From NCBI GenBank assembly GCA_022712735.1, contig JAFLKA010000269.1:1-20598 (forward strand): DNA of 20,598 nucleotides, written 5' to 3'. Made by a program: the position numbers and the translations under genes. The notes beneath the pieces were generated by a model that saw nothing but the letters and a program-made list of their open reading frames with translations, was not told the DNA's origin and ran no database searches. Positions 6,122 to 12,814 of this stretch are shown here, in pieces. The stretch comes from Marinosulfonomonas sp. Lineage in GTDB: Bacteria > Pseudomonadota > Alphaproteobacteria > Rhodobacterales > Rhodobacteraceae. Each line of letters starts with the position of its first letter. Position 1 is the stretch's first letter.

Positions 6122-8242
6122 ATGACCGATTCAAATCAGCAATCCGATGAACAGACAGGGAGAACAGCCAAGGGCCGAGCTGCGACAGCTCTAACGGCAT
6201 TTTCGGCCTTGTTTGCCCTCGCACATCTTTATGTTGCCCTTTTTCCGGTGATTTCAGAGTTTCAGCGCAATGCGATTCACTTTGCTGGATTCGCTTTTCT
6301 TGCGGCTTTCTTTTATCCGTTTTTCAAAAACCGTTCTAAATCCCAAAGCCTACTTTATTTTGATCTGCTTTTCGGCGCGCTGATTGCTGTTTCCGCAGTT
6401 TACTTGTCACTAGCCGAGAATGCTATTTATGCACGCGGCGTAAAATTATCGCTTCTGGACTGGATAGCCACCGGGATATGTATCCTAGGCGCAATTGACC
6501 TGACGCGCCGCCTGACGGGCTGGGTAATTCCGGCACTGATTATTATAGCGCTCACTTATGTCGGGTTCTGGGGGCAGTTTGTAAACGGTATTTTCTCATT
6601 TCCCGGTCTAAGCTGGGAATCCGTAGCCTTTCGCTCAATCTTTGGTGATGACGCGATGTTTGGGACAATCGCCCGAATTTCCTCAACCTATGTCTTTCTG
6701 TTCATCATCTTTGGCGCCTTCTTGCTACGGTCAGGTGCCGGCGAGTTTATCATTGATTTGGCCCGCGCAGTCGCAGGAAAAATGGTTGGTGGGCCGGGGC
6801 TGGTGGCGGTAATAGCGTCTGGGCTGACCGGCACCATATCGGGGTCTGCCGTGGCCAACACCGCGTCTACTGGGGTTATTACCATCCCGTTGATGAAAAA
6901 GGCTGGATTTTCGCCAAAATTTGCGGCGGGTGTAGAGGCGGCATCCTCGACGGGAGGGCAAATTATGCCGCCCATTATGGGTGCCGGAGCCTTCGTTATG
7001 GCCAGTTTCACCCAAATTTCATATGAAACGATTGTTGCCGTTGCGGCGCTTCCGGCGTTGCTCTATTTTCTTTCGGTCGCGTTTTTTGTGCGTATCGAGG
7101 CCAAGCGCCTGAATCTACAACCGATGCCGTCTAATGGCCAAACTCTGGGGGCCGCATTTCGCAAGGGTGGTGCTAGCTTTATTCTCCCAATCGGTTTGCT
7201 TATCGGTCTGCTGGTGTCGGGCTTTACCCCCACCTATGCAGCGGTGATCGGAATCATTGCCGTGATTGCCTCCAGTTGGCTAACGCAAAATCCGATGGGG
7301 CCACGTGCTGTTATTGAGGCACTGGCGCTCGGCACCAAGAACATGGTTTTGACGGCCGTATTGCTTTGCGCTGTAGGTTTGGTGGTCAACGTAATCACCA
7401 CGGCGGGCATCGGCAATACGTTCAGCCTGATGATCGCCAACTGGGCTGGCGGCAATATATTGATTGCACTGGTTTTAGTGGCGCTGGCCAGTTTGATACT
7501 GGGTATGGGCCTACCGGTGACGGCATCTTATATTGTGCTTGCAACGCTTTCTGCGCCAGCGCTTTCCGGGATGATCGCCGACCGGTTTGTGATTGACGCA
7601 TTGGTTGATGGCAATCTGACGGAAGCTGCCAAAGCCATTCTGATGCTGGGTGTGCCGGAATCAATGGAGTTGCTCGCCGGAGATATTACCCATTCGCAAG
7701 CCAGTACCCTGATCGGTAGTTTACCGCTTGAAATTGCCGCGCCGCTGCGAGATCTAATAGTGCCAACAGAAATCACACTTGCGGCTTTGTTGTCCGCGCA
7801 TATGATTGTTTTTTGGCTTAGTCAGGACAGCAATGTAACTCCGCCCGTTGCGCTGGCATCTTTTACCGCCGCCGCAATCGCCAAAGCCCCTGCTATGGGA
7901 ACGGCCGTGGCCAGTTGGAAGTTGGCAAAAGGGCTGTATATTGTTCCCGTATTGTTCGCATATACGCCACTATTGTCCGGCGACTGGAACGCGATGCTGA
8001 CTGTTTTCGGCTTTGCCGTGGTTGGTATTTACGGCATTGCTGCAGCGTTTCAAGGATGTATGGAAAACCCGTTTGGTGTTGCCTTACGAAAGATTTCATT
8101 CATCGGTGGCGCCGCGTGTCTCTGGCCCTCTGATATTCGCATTCAGATCGTTGGCGTTATTGTCGTACTAGGCCTATTGGTTATGAACATTCGTGGCCAT
8201 GGTGCACGTGAGGCGATAGAAACCGAAGAACTACCCAAATAG
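6122..8242 (+). CDS. TRAP transporter fused permease (4TM/12TM, DctQM-type)
   Basis: The 706-residue product is the inner-membrane part of a TAXI-type TRAP system, with the small and large membrane subunits fused. The start is ATG 6122, with AAAGGGG six bases before it. The frame opens further upstream only through the hairpin. An N-terminal hydrophilic tail of about 30 residues precedes the DctQ-like helices (to about residue 180). The large-subunit part then carries the conserved run GLTGTISGSAVANTASTG and ASSTGGQIMPPIMGAGAF, and later ILGMGLPVTASYIVLA. The C-terminal part (VTPPVALASFTAAAIA onward) matches the extended TAXI permease tail. Uptake is driven by an ion gradient, normally Na+ or H+. 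The gene ends one or two bases before an IS-like terminal repeat, but the protein's end looks natural (EAIETEELPK). Confidence 0.93.
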   Translation: MTDSNQQSDEQTGRTAKGRAATALTAFSALFALAHLYVALFPVISEFQRNAIHFAGFAFLAAFFYPFFKNRSKSQSLLYFDLLFGALIAVSAVYLSLAENAIYARGVKLSLLDWIATGICILGAIDLTRRLTGWVIPALIIIALTYVGFWGQFVNGIFSFPGLSWESVAFRSIFGDDAMFGTIARISSTYVFLFIIFGAFLLRSGAGEFIIDLARAVAGKMVGGPGLVAVIASGLTGTISGSAVANTASTGVITIPLMKKAGFSPKFAAGVEAASSTGGQIMPPIMGAGAFVMASFTQISYETIVAVAALPALLYFLSVAFFVRIEAKRLNLQPMPSNGQTLGAAFRKGGASFILPIGLLIGLLVSGFTPTYAAVIGIIAVIASSWLTQNPMGPRAVIEALALGTKNMVLTAVLLCAVGLVVNVITTAGIGNTFSLMIANWAGGNILIALVLVALASLILGMGLPVTASYIVLATLSAPALSGMIADRFVIDALVDGNLTEAAKAILMLGVPESMELLAGDITHSQASTLIGSLPLEIAAPLRDLIVPTEITLAALLSAHMIVFWLSQDSNVTPPVALASFTAAAIAKAPAMGTAVASWKLAKGLYIVPVLFAYTPLLSGDWNAMLTVFGFAVVGIYGIAAAFQGCMENPFGVALRKISFIGGAACLWPSDIRIQIVGVIVVLGLLVMNIRGHGAREAIETEELPK

Positions 8243-8260
8243 GGTTCTGTCGCAAAGTTT
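8243..8260. repeat. IS6-family-like terminal inverted repeat, single end
   Basis: GGTTCTGTCGCAAAGTTT begins immediately after the permease stop codon. It resembles the ends of IS6-family elements (IS26, IS6100 and IS257-type ends share GG..CTGTTGCAAA). No transposase reading frame and no second copy were found in the window. It may be a solo end left after deletion, or chance resemblance. The link to IS6 rests on recall of family ends, not on a search. Confidence 0.4.
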
Positions 8261-8355
8261 GCACGAGCGCGACGAAGCTTACATTCGCCAGGTGAGAGGT
8301 ATTTCTCGACATGTTAGCCCTCCTCTTTCATTATTTCACAAATCGAGCTCCAATT

Positions 8356-8454
8356 TTACGCGCAGATTATTCTTGCGCGTAAATGGTATTCTTGCGCATA
8401 AAGGGGCATTGTTGCGCGTAAGAGAGAATCTTACGCGTAAAGATTTAAGCGCAA
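8356..8454. repeat. Six-copy array of a 10-bp operator-like repeat upstream of the Fic gene
   Basis: The consensus is TTGCGCGTAA. Copies as read on the plus strand are: TTACGCGCAG 8356-8365 (reverse orientation, one mismatch); TTGCGCGTAA 8373-8382; TTGCGCATAA 8392-8401; TTGCGCGTAA 8412-8421; TTACGCGTAA 8431-8440 (a perfect palindrome); and TTAAGCGCAA 8445-8454 (reverse orientation). The start-to-start steps are 17, 19, 20, 19 and 14 bases. The middle copies are thus about two helical turns apart, on one face of the DNA. The array ends 19 bases before the start codon of the winged-helix Fic gene, so an autoregulatory binding array is the simplest reading. Confidence 0.75.
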
Positions 8455-8473
8455 GAACAAGGCTCATTCGAAA

Positions 8474-9844
8474 ATGGCACGAGAAGTTCCACACTCCGAA
8501 CACAAAGATTTACTGCGCGTACTGGGCGAGGCCAAACAGGCTTTATCTGTCTCTGAAATCCACGAACAACTCACAATAAAAGTGCCCAGAAGGACGCTTC
8601 AGGACCGGTTGAAATCGCTTGTTGAAGATATGACCATCACACGCGAAGGTCAGGTTCGGTCAACAAAATATCGACTGGCAAAAGATGCACCAAACACTGC
8701 AGGAACATCGGATACGCTACCACTTTCAGATGGGGGGCGTGCAGCGCTAGAACGTGTCTCCCAAAACATCTCAACCCGAAACCCGACAGGATATAACCAG
8801 GCGTTTCTTGACGACTACGCTCCAAATAAAACACGCTACCTGTCCAATGAACTGACCGCAGAACTCGCAAAATTGGGAACTGCAGGTGCGCACGAACAAG
8901 AGGCTGGAACCTACGCCAAACAAATTCTTCAGCGCCTTCTTGTCGATCTCGCGTGGAACTCAAGCCGTCTTGAGGGCAACACTTATTCCCTCCTCGATAC
9001 GCGCCGCCTCATTGACTTTGGCGAAGCAGCTGAAGGCAAAGACCAACGCGAGGCGCAGATGATCTTGAACCACAAGGACGCCATTGAGTTTCTGGTGCGC
9101 AATGTCGATGAAACCGGGTTCAATAGATACACGATCCAGAATCTCCACGCGCTCCTTGCCAACAATCTATTACCAGATCCCGCAGCTCCCGGGCGGTTGC
9201 GCACTATCGCAGTCGGGATCGAGGGGTCGGCGTTTCATCCGCTGGAAAACCCGCATCTCATTGCGGAAAATTTCGACGCCATTCTCGAAAAAGCTGCGGC
9301 GATAAACGACCCCTTTGAGCAGGCATTTTTTATCCTTGTGCACCTGCCCTATCTTCAACCTTTTGAAGATGTGAACAAACGCGTTGCGCGCATCGCAGCC
9401 AACATTCCGTTGATCCGAACTAATCTTGTCCCGCTCTCGTTTGATGGTGTTCCTCAAGACCTCTACACAAAGTCCGTTCTCGCCATTTATGAGAGCAACG
9501 ATATTTCACTCCTTCGGGATGTGTTCATTTTTGCCTATCGCCGATCCATTCAAACCTACGCTGCCGTTCGGCAATCTCTCGGAGAACCTGACCCGTTTCG
9601 GATCAAGTATCGTGTAGAGCTTAGTGATGCGGTCTCTCACATCGTGACAACGCCGATGTCACGAGGAGATGTTGCACGGTTTCTGAAACCATGGTGCGCT
9701 GAAAATATCCTCGAAGAAGACCGTGAAAAATTCAGAGCAACAGTTGAGGATGAACTCTTGGCACTTCACGAGGGGAATTTTGCGCGTTACCGCATCAGGC
9801 CATCAGAGTTCCAGGCATGGCAGGCAGTGTGGAAATTGAAGTAA
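8474..9844 (+). CDS. Fic-fold protein with N-terminal winged helix and degenerate catalytic motif
   Basis: The 456-residue product has a winged-helix DNA-binding domain at about residues 8-68 (SVSEIHEQL, then RRTLQDRLKSLVEDMTITREG, then a wing). A Fic domain follows at about 140-370 and a helical C-terminal domain to the end. An inhibitory-helix motif, S163-xxx-E167-G168 in NSSRLEGN, is present, as in class II Fic proteins. The active-site loop, which in AMP-transferring Fic enzymes reads HPFx(D/E)GN(G/K)RxxR, here reads QPFEDVNKRVAR at 295-306. The catalytic His is Gln295 and the first loop Gly is Val300, while N301, R303 and R306 remain. AMP transfer is therefore doubtful. I recall related COG3177 proteins with a similar YLQPFEDVNKR loop, so this is probably a conserved variant and not decay. 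The start is ATG 8474 with a weak AAGG upstream. A repeat array precedes the gene. Confidence 0.85.
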   Translation: MAREVPHSEHKDLLRVLGEAKQALSVSEIHEQLTIKVPRRTLQDRLKSLVEDMTITREGQVRSTKYRLAKDAPNTAGTSDTLPLSDGGRAALERVSQNISTRNPTGYNQAFLDDYAPNKTRYLSNELTAELAKLGTAGAHEQEAGTYAKQILQRLLVDLAWNSSRLEGNTYSLLDTRRLIDFGEAAEGKDQREAQMILNHKDAIEFLVRNVDETGFNRYTIQNLHALLANNLLPDPAAPGRLRTIAVGIEGSAFHPLENPHLIAENFDAILEKAAAINDPFEQAFFILVHLPYLQPFEDVNKRVARIAANIPLIRTNLVPLSFDGVPQDLYTKSVLAIYESNDISLLRDVFIFAYRRSIQTYAAVRQSLGEPDPFRIKYRVELSDAVSHIVTTPMSRGDVARFLKPWCAENILEEDREKFRATVEDELLALHEGNFARYRIRPSEFQAWQAVWKLK

Positions 9845-9873
9845 CCAAAGCCATTTGGAATGCTGGCCTTAAC

Positions 9874-10737
9874 TTAATCCACCTTCGCTTTCGGCCTTAG
9901 TGCGTACTGACCCATAAAAACGCTCGCCAGTACAATGGCCATGCCCAAGCCTTGGGTCCAGTTCAAGGTTTCAGCTAACACCAGCCAGCCAAGAATAGTT
10001 GCACTCAGCGGGCTGAGAAGACCGAGAATTGAAACCGCTGAGGGTTGCAGCATTTTAATGCCACGTAGCCAAATCACATAGGTTAGGCCTGCACCTATGA
10101 GACCTAGATAACCAAGCGCGAGAATGTTGGTGGTGGATATTGTCGACCAGTGTGTCGACGCAAAGGGGGCAAAAGGCAGCAAAAGCAGCCCGCCTGCCGT
10201 CAACTGCCACGCTGTGAATGTCAGGGCCGACACTGGCGGCTGCCATTTACGGCTGAGAACTGTGCCAAGTGCCATCGAGGCAGAGCCTAACAGGCCAGCG
10301 ATGACACCAAGTGTGTCGAGCTTTGCTTCAGGCGTTAGGATGAGGAGCGCGACGCCGAAGCCGCCGGTCGCAACAGCAATCAACGAGAGTAATCGAATGG
10401 GCGTTCCCAACAAGGCTTTGGTTGCAAAGATCACGACGAAAGGCTGTAGCGCTCCCATAATCGCCGCAACCCCGCCCGGAAGACGATAGGCTGCAAAAAA
10501 GAGCAGCGACCAGAAGATCGAAAAATTCAACGCGCCAAGCACCAGCATCTTAGGAAACCAGTGTCCTGTTGGGAGCTGCCTCACGAGGCAAAGCAACAAC
10601 AGTCCTGCCGGCAATGCGCGCAAAAGAGAGATCGTCAGAGGATCGAGATTTGGAAGAAACTGCGTTGTGACGATATAGCTACTGCCCCAGATGAGGGGCG
10701 CAAGGGCGGTCAGTGCGAGGTCAAAAGAGCGATTCAT
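9874..10737 (-). CDS. DMT-superfamily EamA-type exporter
   Basis: The 287-residue product is an inner-membrane protein with about ten hydrophobic helices in two EamA repeats. The first begins FDLALTALAPLIWGSSYIVTTQ, a hallmark of the family, and the second lies around LDTLGVIAGLLGSASMALGTVLSRKW. Members export amino acids, metabolites or drugs; the substrate is not readable. The start is the minus-strand ATG at 10737, with GGAG seven bases upstream. An open frame to 10896 runs through the neighbouring regulator gene and is not used. The gene is divergent from a MarR gene with a perfect palindrome between them, so it is the probable regulated target. It converges on the Fic gene, with 29 bases between their stops. 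Confidence 0.9.
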   Translation of the reverse strand: MNRSFDLALTALAPLIWGSSYIVTTQFLPNLDPLTISLLRALPAGLLLLCLVRQLPTGHWFPKMLVLGALNFSIFWSLLFFAAYRLPGGVAAIMGALQPFVVIFATKALLGTPIRLLSLIAVATGGFGVALLILTPEAKLDTLGVIAGLLGSASMALGTVLSRKWQPPVSALTFTAWQLTAGGLLLLPFAPFASTHWSTISTTNILALGYLGLIGAGLTYVIWLRGIKMLQPSAVSILGLLSPLSATILGWLVLAETLNWTQGLGMAIVLASVFMGQYALRPKAKVD

Positions 10738-10751
10738 TGAGGGTCTCCGTT

Positions 10752-10771
10752 TTATCTTGACATCAAGATAA
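10752..10771. promoter_or_regulatory. MarR operator palindrome between the exporter and regulator genes
   Basis: The arms TTATCTTGA and TCAAGATAA form a perfect inverted repeat with CA at the centre, 14 bases upstream of the exporter start and 20 bases before the regulator's ATG. Sites of the ATCTTGA-TCAAGAT type are common MarR-family targets. Binding would repress both genes. Confidence 0.8.
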
Positions 10772-10791
10772 TAATGAGGTGAGGTGTGCCT

Positions 10792-11280
10792 ATGTTTGAT
10801 ATGGATGAAATCAAAGCGCAGTGGGCGCAACAACGCCCTGACCTGGATACCGAGCCAATGGAACTGATTGGGCGGTTGATCCGGCTCTCCACTCACTTAT
10901 CGCAAGAGATGGGTGAAACATTTGCGCGTCATGGCCTAAGTGCCGCAAGTTTTGACGTGCTGGCGACATTGTTGCGGTCAGGCCCGCCACATGCCCTGTC
11001 GCCCAATCAACTATTGGCAACGATGATGGTTACCTCTGGCACGATGACCAACCGCATCGACCAGCTGGAAAAAGAAGGCTTGGTCTCACGTGTTCAGAAC
11101 CCGAAGGACAAGCGTAGTGTATTGGTCAAGCTTACAGAAAAAGGGCGGCGCATTATCAACAATGCAGTGACCGATCACGTCGATACGCAGACCCGCCTTG
11201 TATCCGTTATTGATGAACATCAACGGGATGACTTGAATGCTCTCCTTAAATCCTACCTAGCCAATATTCCGTCAAAGTAG
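10792..11280 (+). CDS. MarR-family transcriptional regulator
   Basis: The 162-residue product is a MarR-type repressor. The N-terminal helix region reads DEIKAQWAQQRPDLDTEPMELIGRLIRLS. The winged helix reads SPNQLLATMMVTSGTMTNRIDQLEKEGLVSR, with a wing at NPKDKRSVLVKLTEKG. A C-terminal dimer helix ends the protein. The D-x-RS-x-x-V wing and RPDLD N-terminus match a widespread subgroup in Proteobacteria and Actinobacteria. The start chosen is ATG 10792 with GAGG at 10781-10784; an in-frame GTG at 10786 with GAGG at 10776-10779 is nearly as good and would add two residues. The gene is divergent from an EamA exporter gene and shares its palindrome, which points to ligand-relieved repression of that exporter. 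Confidence 0.9.
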   Translation: MFDMDEIKAQWAQQRPDLDTEPMELIGRLIRLSTHLSQEMGETFARHGLSAASFDVLATLLRSGPPHALSPNQLLATMMVTSGTMTNRIDQLEKEGLVSRVQNPKDKRSVLVKLTEKGRRIINNAVTDHVDTQTRLVSVIDEHQRDDLNALLKSYLANIPSK

Positions 11281-11338
11281 AGCGCAGATAAAAAGTCGGT
11301 TAAGTTGCCTTTAGGCCCTAACGCTGAGGTGGCAAAAT

Positions 11339-11977
11339 TCAATCTACAGGTGGATTGGACCACGTTGAAGCCGCAAACGGCTGGGAAAGCGCTCGTTTGA
11401 CCAATTCAAGATGATCCTGACCATAAAATGGATCCCCGTCGACAATATAGGTTGGTGAGCCAAAAACATCTTGCTCTCGCGCCCAAATCGAATTTTTTTG
11501 CAACTTGTTTTGAACCGCCTCGGACGCCGCCTGTTCCATCAATGTATCCGCATCGTGCCCTAAATCCGCAGCTATCTTGCCAAGTGTCCGAGGGTTTGAA
11601 AGGTCTGCATCATAGCGCCAATGGGCTTCGAGCAAACTATGCGCTATCCTATCGGTCTTTGTGCCAGTCTCTCCGAGCGCGAGGATCAAGCCAGAGGCAA
11701 GGCTGTAATCGGCATCGTGGTATGTCGGTCGAAAATTGACAATTGGAACGTCACGATACTCGGCCCATCTTTCAATCTCGCGCCCAAAAAAATAATCGAC
11801 ATGCGCCTGCGTCCGTGCGCGAAAGGGCTGGCCACCATGCGCCTCTACAACTGGAGACAACAGAACCGGTTTGTGGATCAGGGTCACATGATATTCCGCG
11901 CATAGCTTGCTCAGTTCCGCAGAGCCAAGGTAAGCGAAGGCGGAATGGGCTGAATAGATATATTCAATAACAGACAT
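11339..11977 (-). CDS. DsbA-fold 2-hydroxychromene-2-carboxylate isomerase / kappa-class GST-like protein
   Basis: The 212-residue product has a thioredoxin-like fold with a helical insertion. The opening IEYIYSAHSAFAYLGSAEL places Ser12 where NahD-type isomerases and kappa glutathione transferases carry their catalytic Ser, in place of the DsbA Cys. The insertion holds FGREIERWAEYRDVPI. The closing motif FGSPTYIVDGDPFYGQDHLELV has the cis-Pro (SPT) and the family ending. NahD isomerises a naphthalene-pathway intermediate using glutathione, but many homologues lie outside aromatic pathways, and no other aromatic-degradation gene is nearby. Its role here is therefore open. The start is the minus-strand ATG at 11977 with a weak GGA before it. 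It converges on the MarR gene (58 bases between stops). Confidence 0.88.
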   Translation of the reverse strand: MSVIEYIYSAHSAFAYLGSAELSKLCAEYHVTLIHKPVLLSPVVEAHGGQPFRARTQAHVDYFFGREIERWAEYRDVPIVNFRPTYHDADYSLASGLILALGETGTKTDRIAHSLLEAHWRYDADLSNPRTLGKIAADLGHDADTLMEQAASEAVQNKLQKNSIWAREQDVFGSPTYIVDGDPFYGQDHLELVKRALSQPFAASTWSNPPVD

Positions 11978-12210
11978 TGTTCCACAATGGGCGATCCTGC
12001 GTCAGGTGCCAAGTATGTTCGGCCCACAGGCGACCTTGGAAGGTCACGTCGCCAAGATCCGGTTGAGCCCGTAGTTACCGTGGTATTAGCTTTACGTTAG
12101 ATCGCCGGGTACGTCAGCAATCAGACGATGGAGCAATCCAGAAACCAAGTCGCAGAATAACATTCTGTCCGCACAGAATTTTACGCCAATACGACCCGCC
12201 AGCACAACCT
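11978..12210. other. Intergenic stretch with short inverted repeats, no gene seen
   Basis: Nothing coding is recognisable. Two small inverted repeats are visible: GACCTT-GG-AAGGTC at 12032-12045, inside a wider GGCGAC/GTCGCC pair; and ATTCTGT-CCGC-ACAGAAT at 12162-12179, followed by a short T run. The promoter of the isomerase gene should lie at the left edge, but no clear -35/-10 pair was found. Confidence 0.4.
12162..12183. repeat. Perfect 7-bp inverted repeat, possible weak terminator or operator
   Basis: The arms ATTCTGT (12162-12168) and ACAGAAT (12173-12179) flank CCGC, with TTTT overlapping the 3' end. It lies just past the stop of the broken AhpD-like gene on the minus strand. It could be that gene's old terminator or an upstream site for the isomerase gene. 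Confidence 0.35.
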
Positions 12211-12501
12211 TCAGGTATCGACCTTATAGTCAGCAAAAGCCACATCAACCGGCGTTAGGCTCAGGATGTTTACATAATTCGACAATGTTTTTACCTAAAT
12301 CCCCAAGATAATCCCCAAAACGGCCTGAGTGTCATACCCGGCTTCAAAAAACACGGCCATATCGTCTGCGTTGGGGCGCCCGCGTGATGTCACCATCTGT
12401 CTGGTGAAGACCGCAAGAGCGTTCAGTTTTGCGTCGGGCAATTGTGCACCCGCGCGCACCGCATTGATCAGGTCTGCACCCATTCCCTGCTTTGTCGGAG
12501 A
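12211..12501 (-). pseudogene. AhpD/carboxymuconolactone decarboxylase-like gene, 3' half only, with in-frame stop
   Basis: The minus-strand frame from about 12501 reads GMGADLINAVRAGAQLPDAK, then LNALAVFTRQMVTSRGRPNA and FFEAGYDTQAVLGIILGI. It reaches TAG at 12297-12295 and then continues in the same frame as VKTLSNYVNILSLTPVDVAF to TGA at 12213-12211. The whole matches the second half of AhpD-like/carboxymuconolactone decarboxylase family proteins, which end in a ...VLEVVLG-x-x-x-KTLSNY-x-N-x-x...TP-x-D-x-AF pattern. The stop falls inside that conserved block. The first half, with the CxxH-type catalytic site, is missing. The gene is broken twice: by truncation at about 12500 and by the amber codon. 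Confidence 0.75.
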
Positions 12502-12502
12502 A

Positions 12503-12676
12503 ACAACGCCGGGCCTGGTTCGAGTTCCAGGTATCCCCCTCAAACCAGATATGGAAATTTGGGTTCTGACCCATGAAGATGTTCGTGAAAACCCACGCGT
12601 GCGTGCGCTCATGGACCACCTTTATCAAGTGTTCTCGCAGCACCGGAAAATGATTGAAGGGCGAATTGAATTATAA
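12503..12676 (+). pseudogene. LysR-family regulator, 3' fragment
   Basis: The plus-strand frame ending at TAA 12674-12676 carries LVRVPGIPLKPDMEIWVLTH followed by EDVRENPRVRALMDHLYQVF. This is the typical end of a LysR effector domain (the family pattern is lWLLTHpDLR-x-x-xRVRAfxdfl). Nothing of the helix-turn-helix or the first effector lobe is present upstream; the sequence before about 12503 instead belongs to the oppositely oriented AhpD-like remnant. About 58 codons survive. It was probably the divergent regulator of that gene before a deletion removed both 5' ends. Confidence 0.75.
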
Positions 12677-12814
12677 CCGCAGCCGGGAAAGGCCTTGTTT
12701 TTAGGCAAAACCAGTTAGTATATCAGCATTGTGCATAAGCTATAAACAATTAGCATTGGTAGTTTCAGGGTTTTGCATTTACCCGTTATTAATAGTTATA
12801 ATCGGGAGAAAACC

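Noticed and set aside
8356..8454. CRISPR array or replication iterons as an explanation of the repeat array
   Set aside because: The units are only 10 bases with 4-10-base gaps, far too short for CRISPR. No replication initiator gene is nearby, so an operator array is simpler.
8259..8579. Plus-strand open frame of 106 codons across the repeat array
   Set aside because: It runs through the operator-like array into the Fic gene in another frame and shows no domain.
9845..9873. Bidirectional terminator between the Fic and exporter genes
   Set aside because: Only a weak AAGCCA/TGGCCTT pairing with a bulge is present and there is no T run.
12773..12802. TTGCAT and TATAAT spaced by 18 bases just before the ABC binding-protein gene
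   Set aside because: Transcription would begin about 7 bases after TATAAT, at or past the ribosome site GGGAGA (12804-12809), leaving the message without it. The real promoter is probably further upstream.
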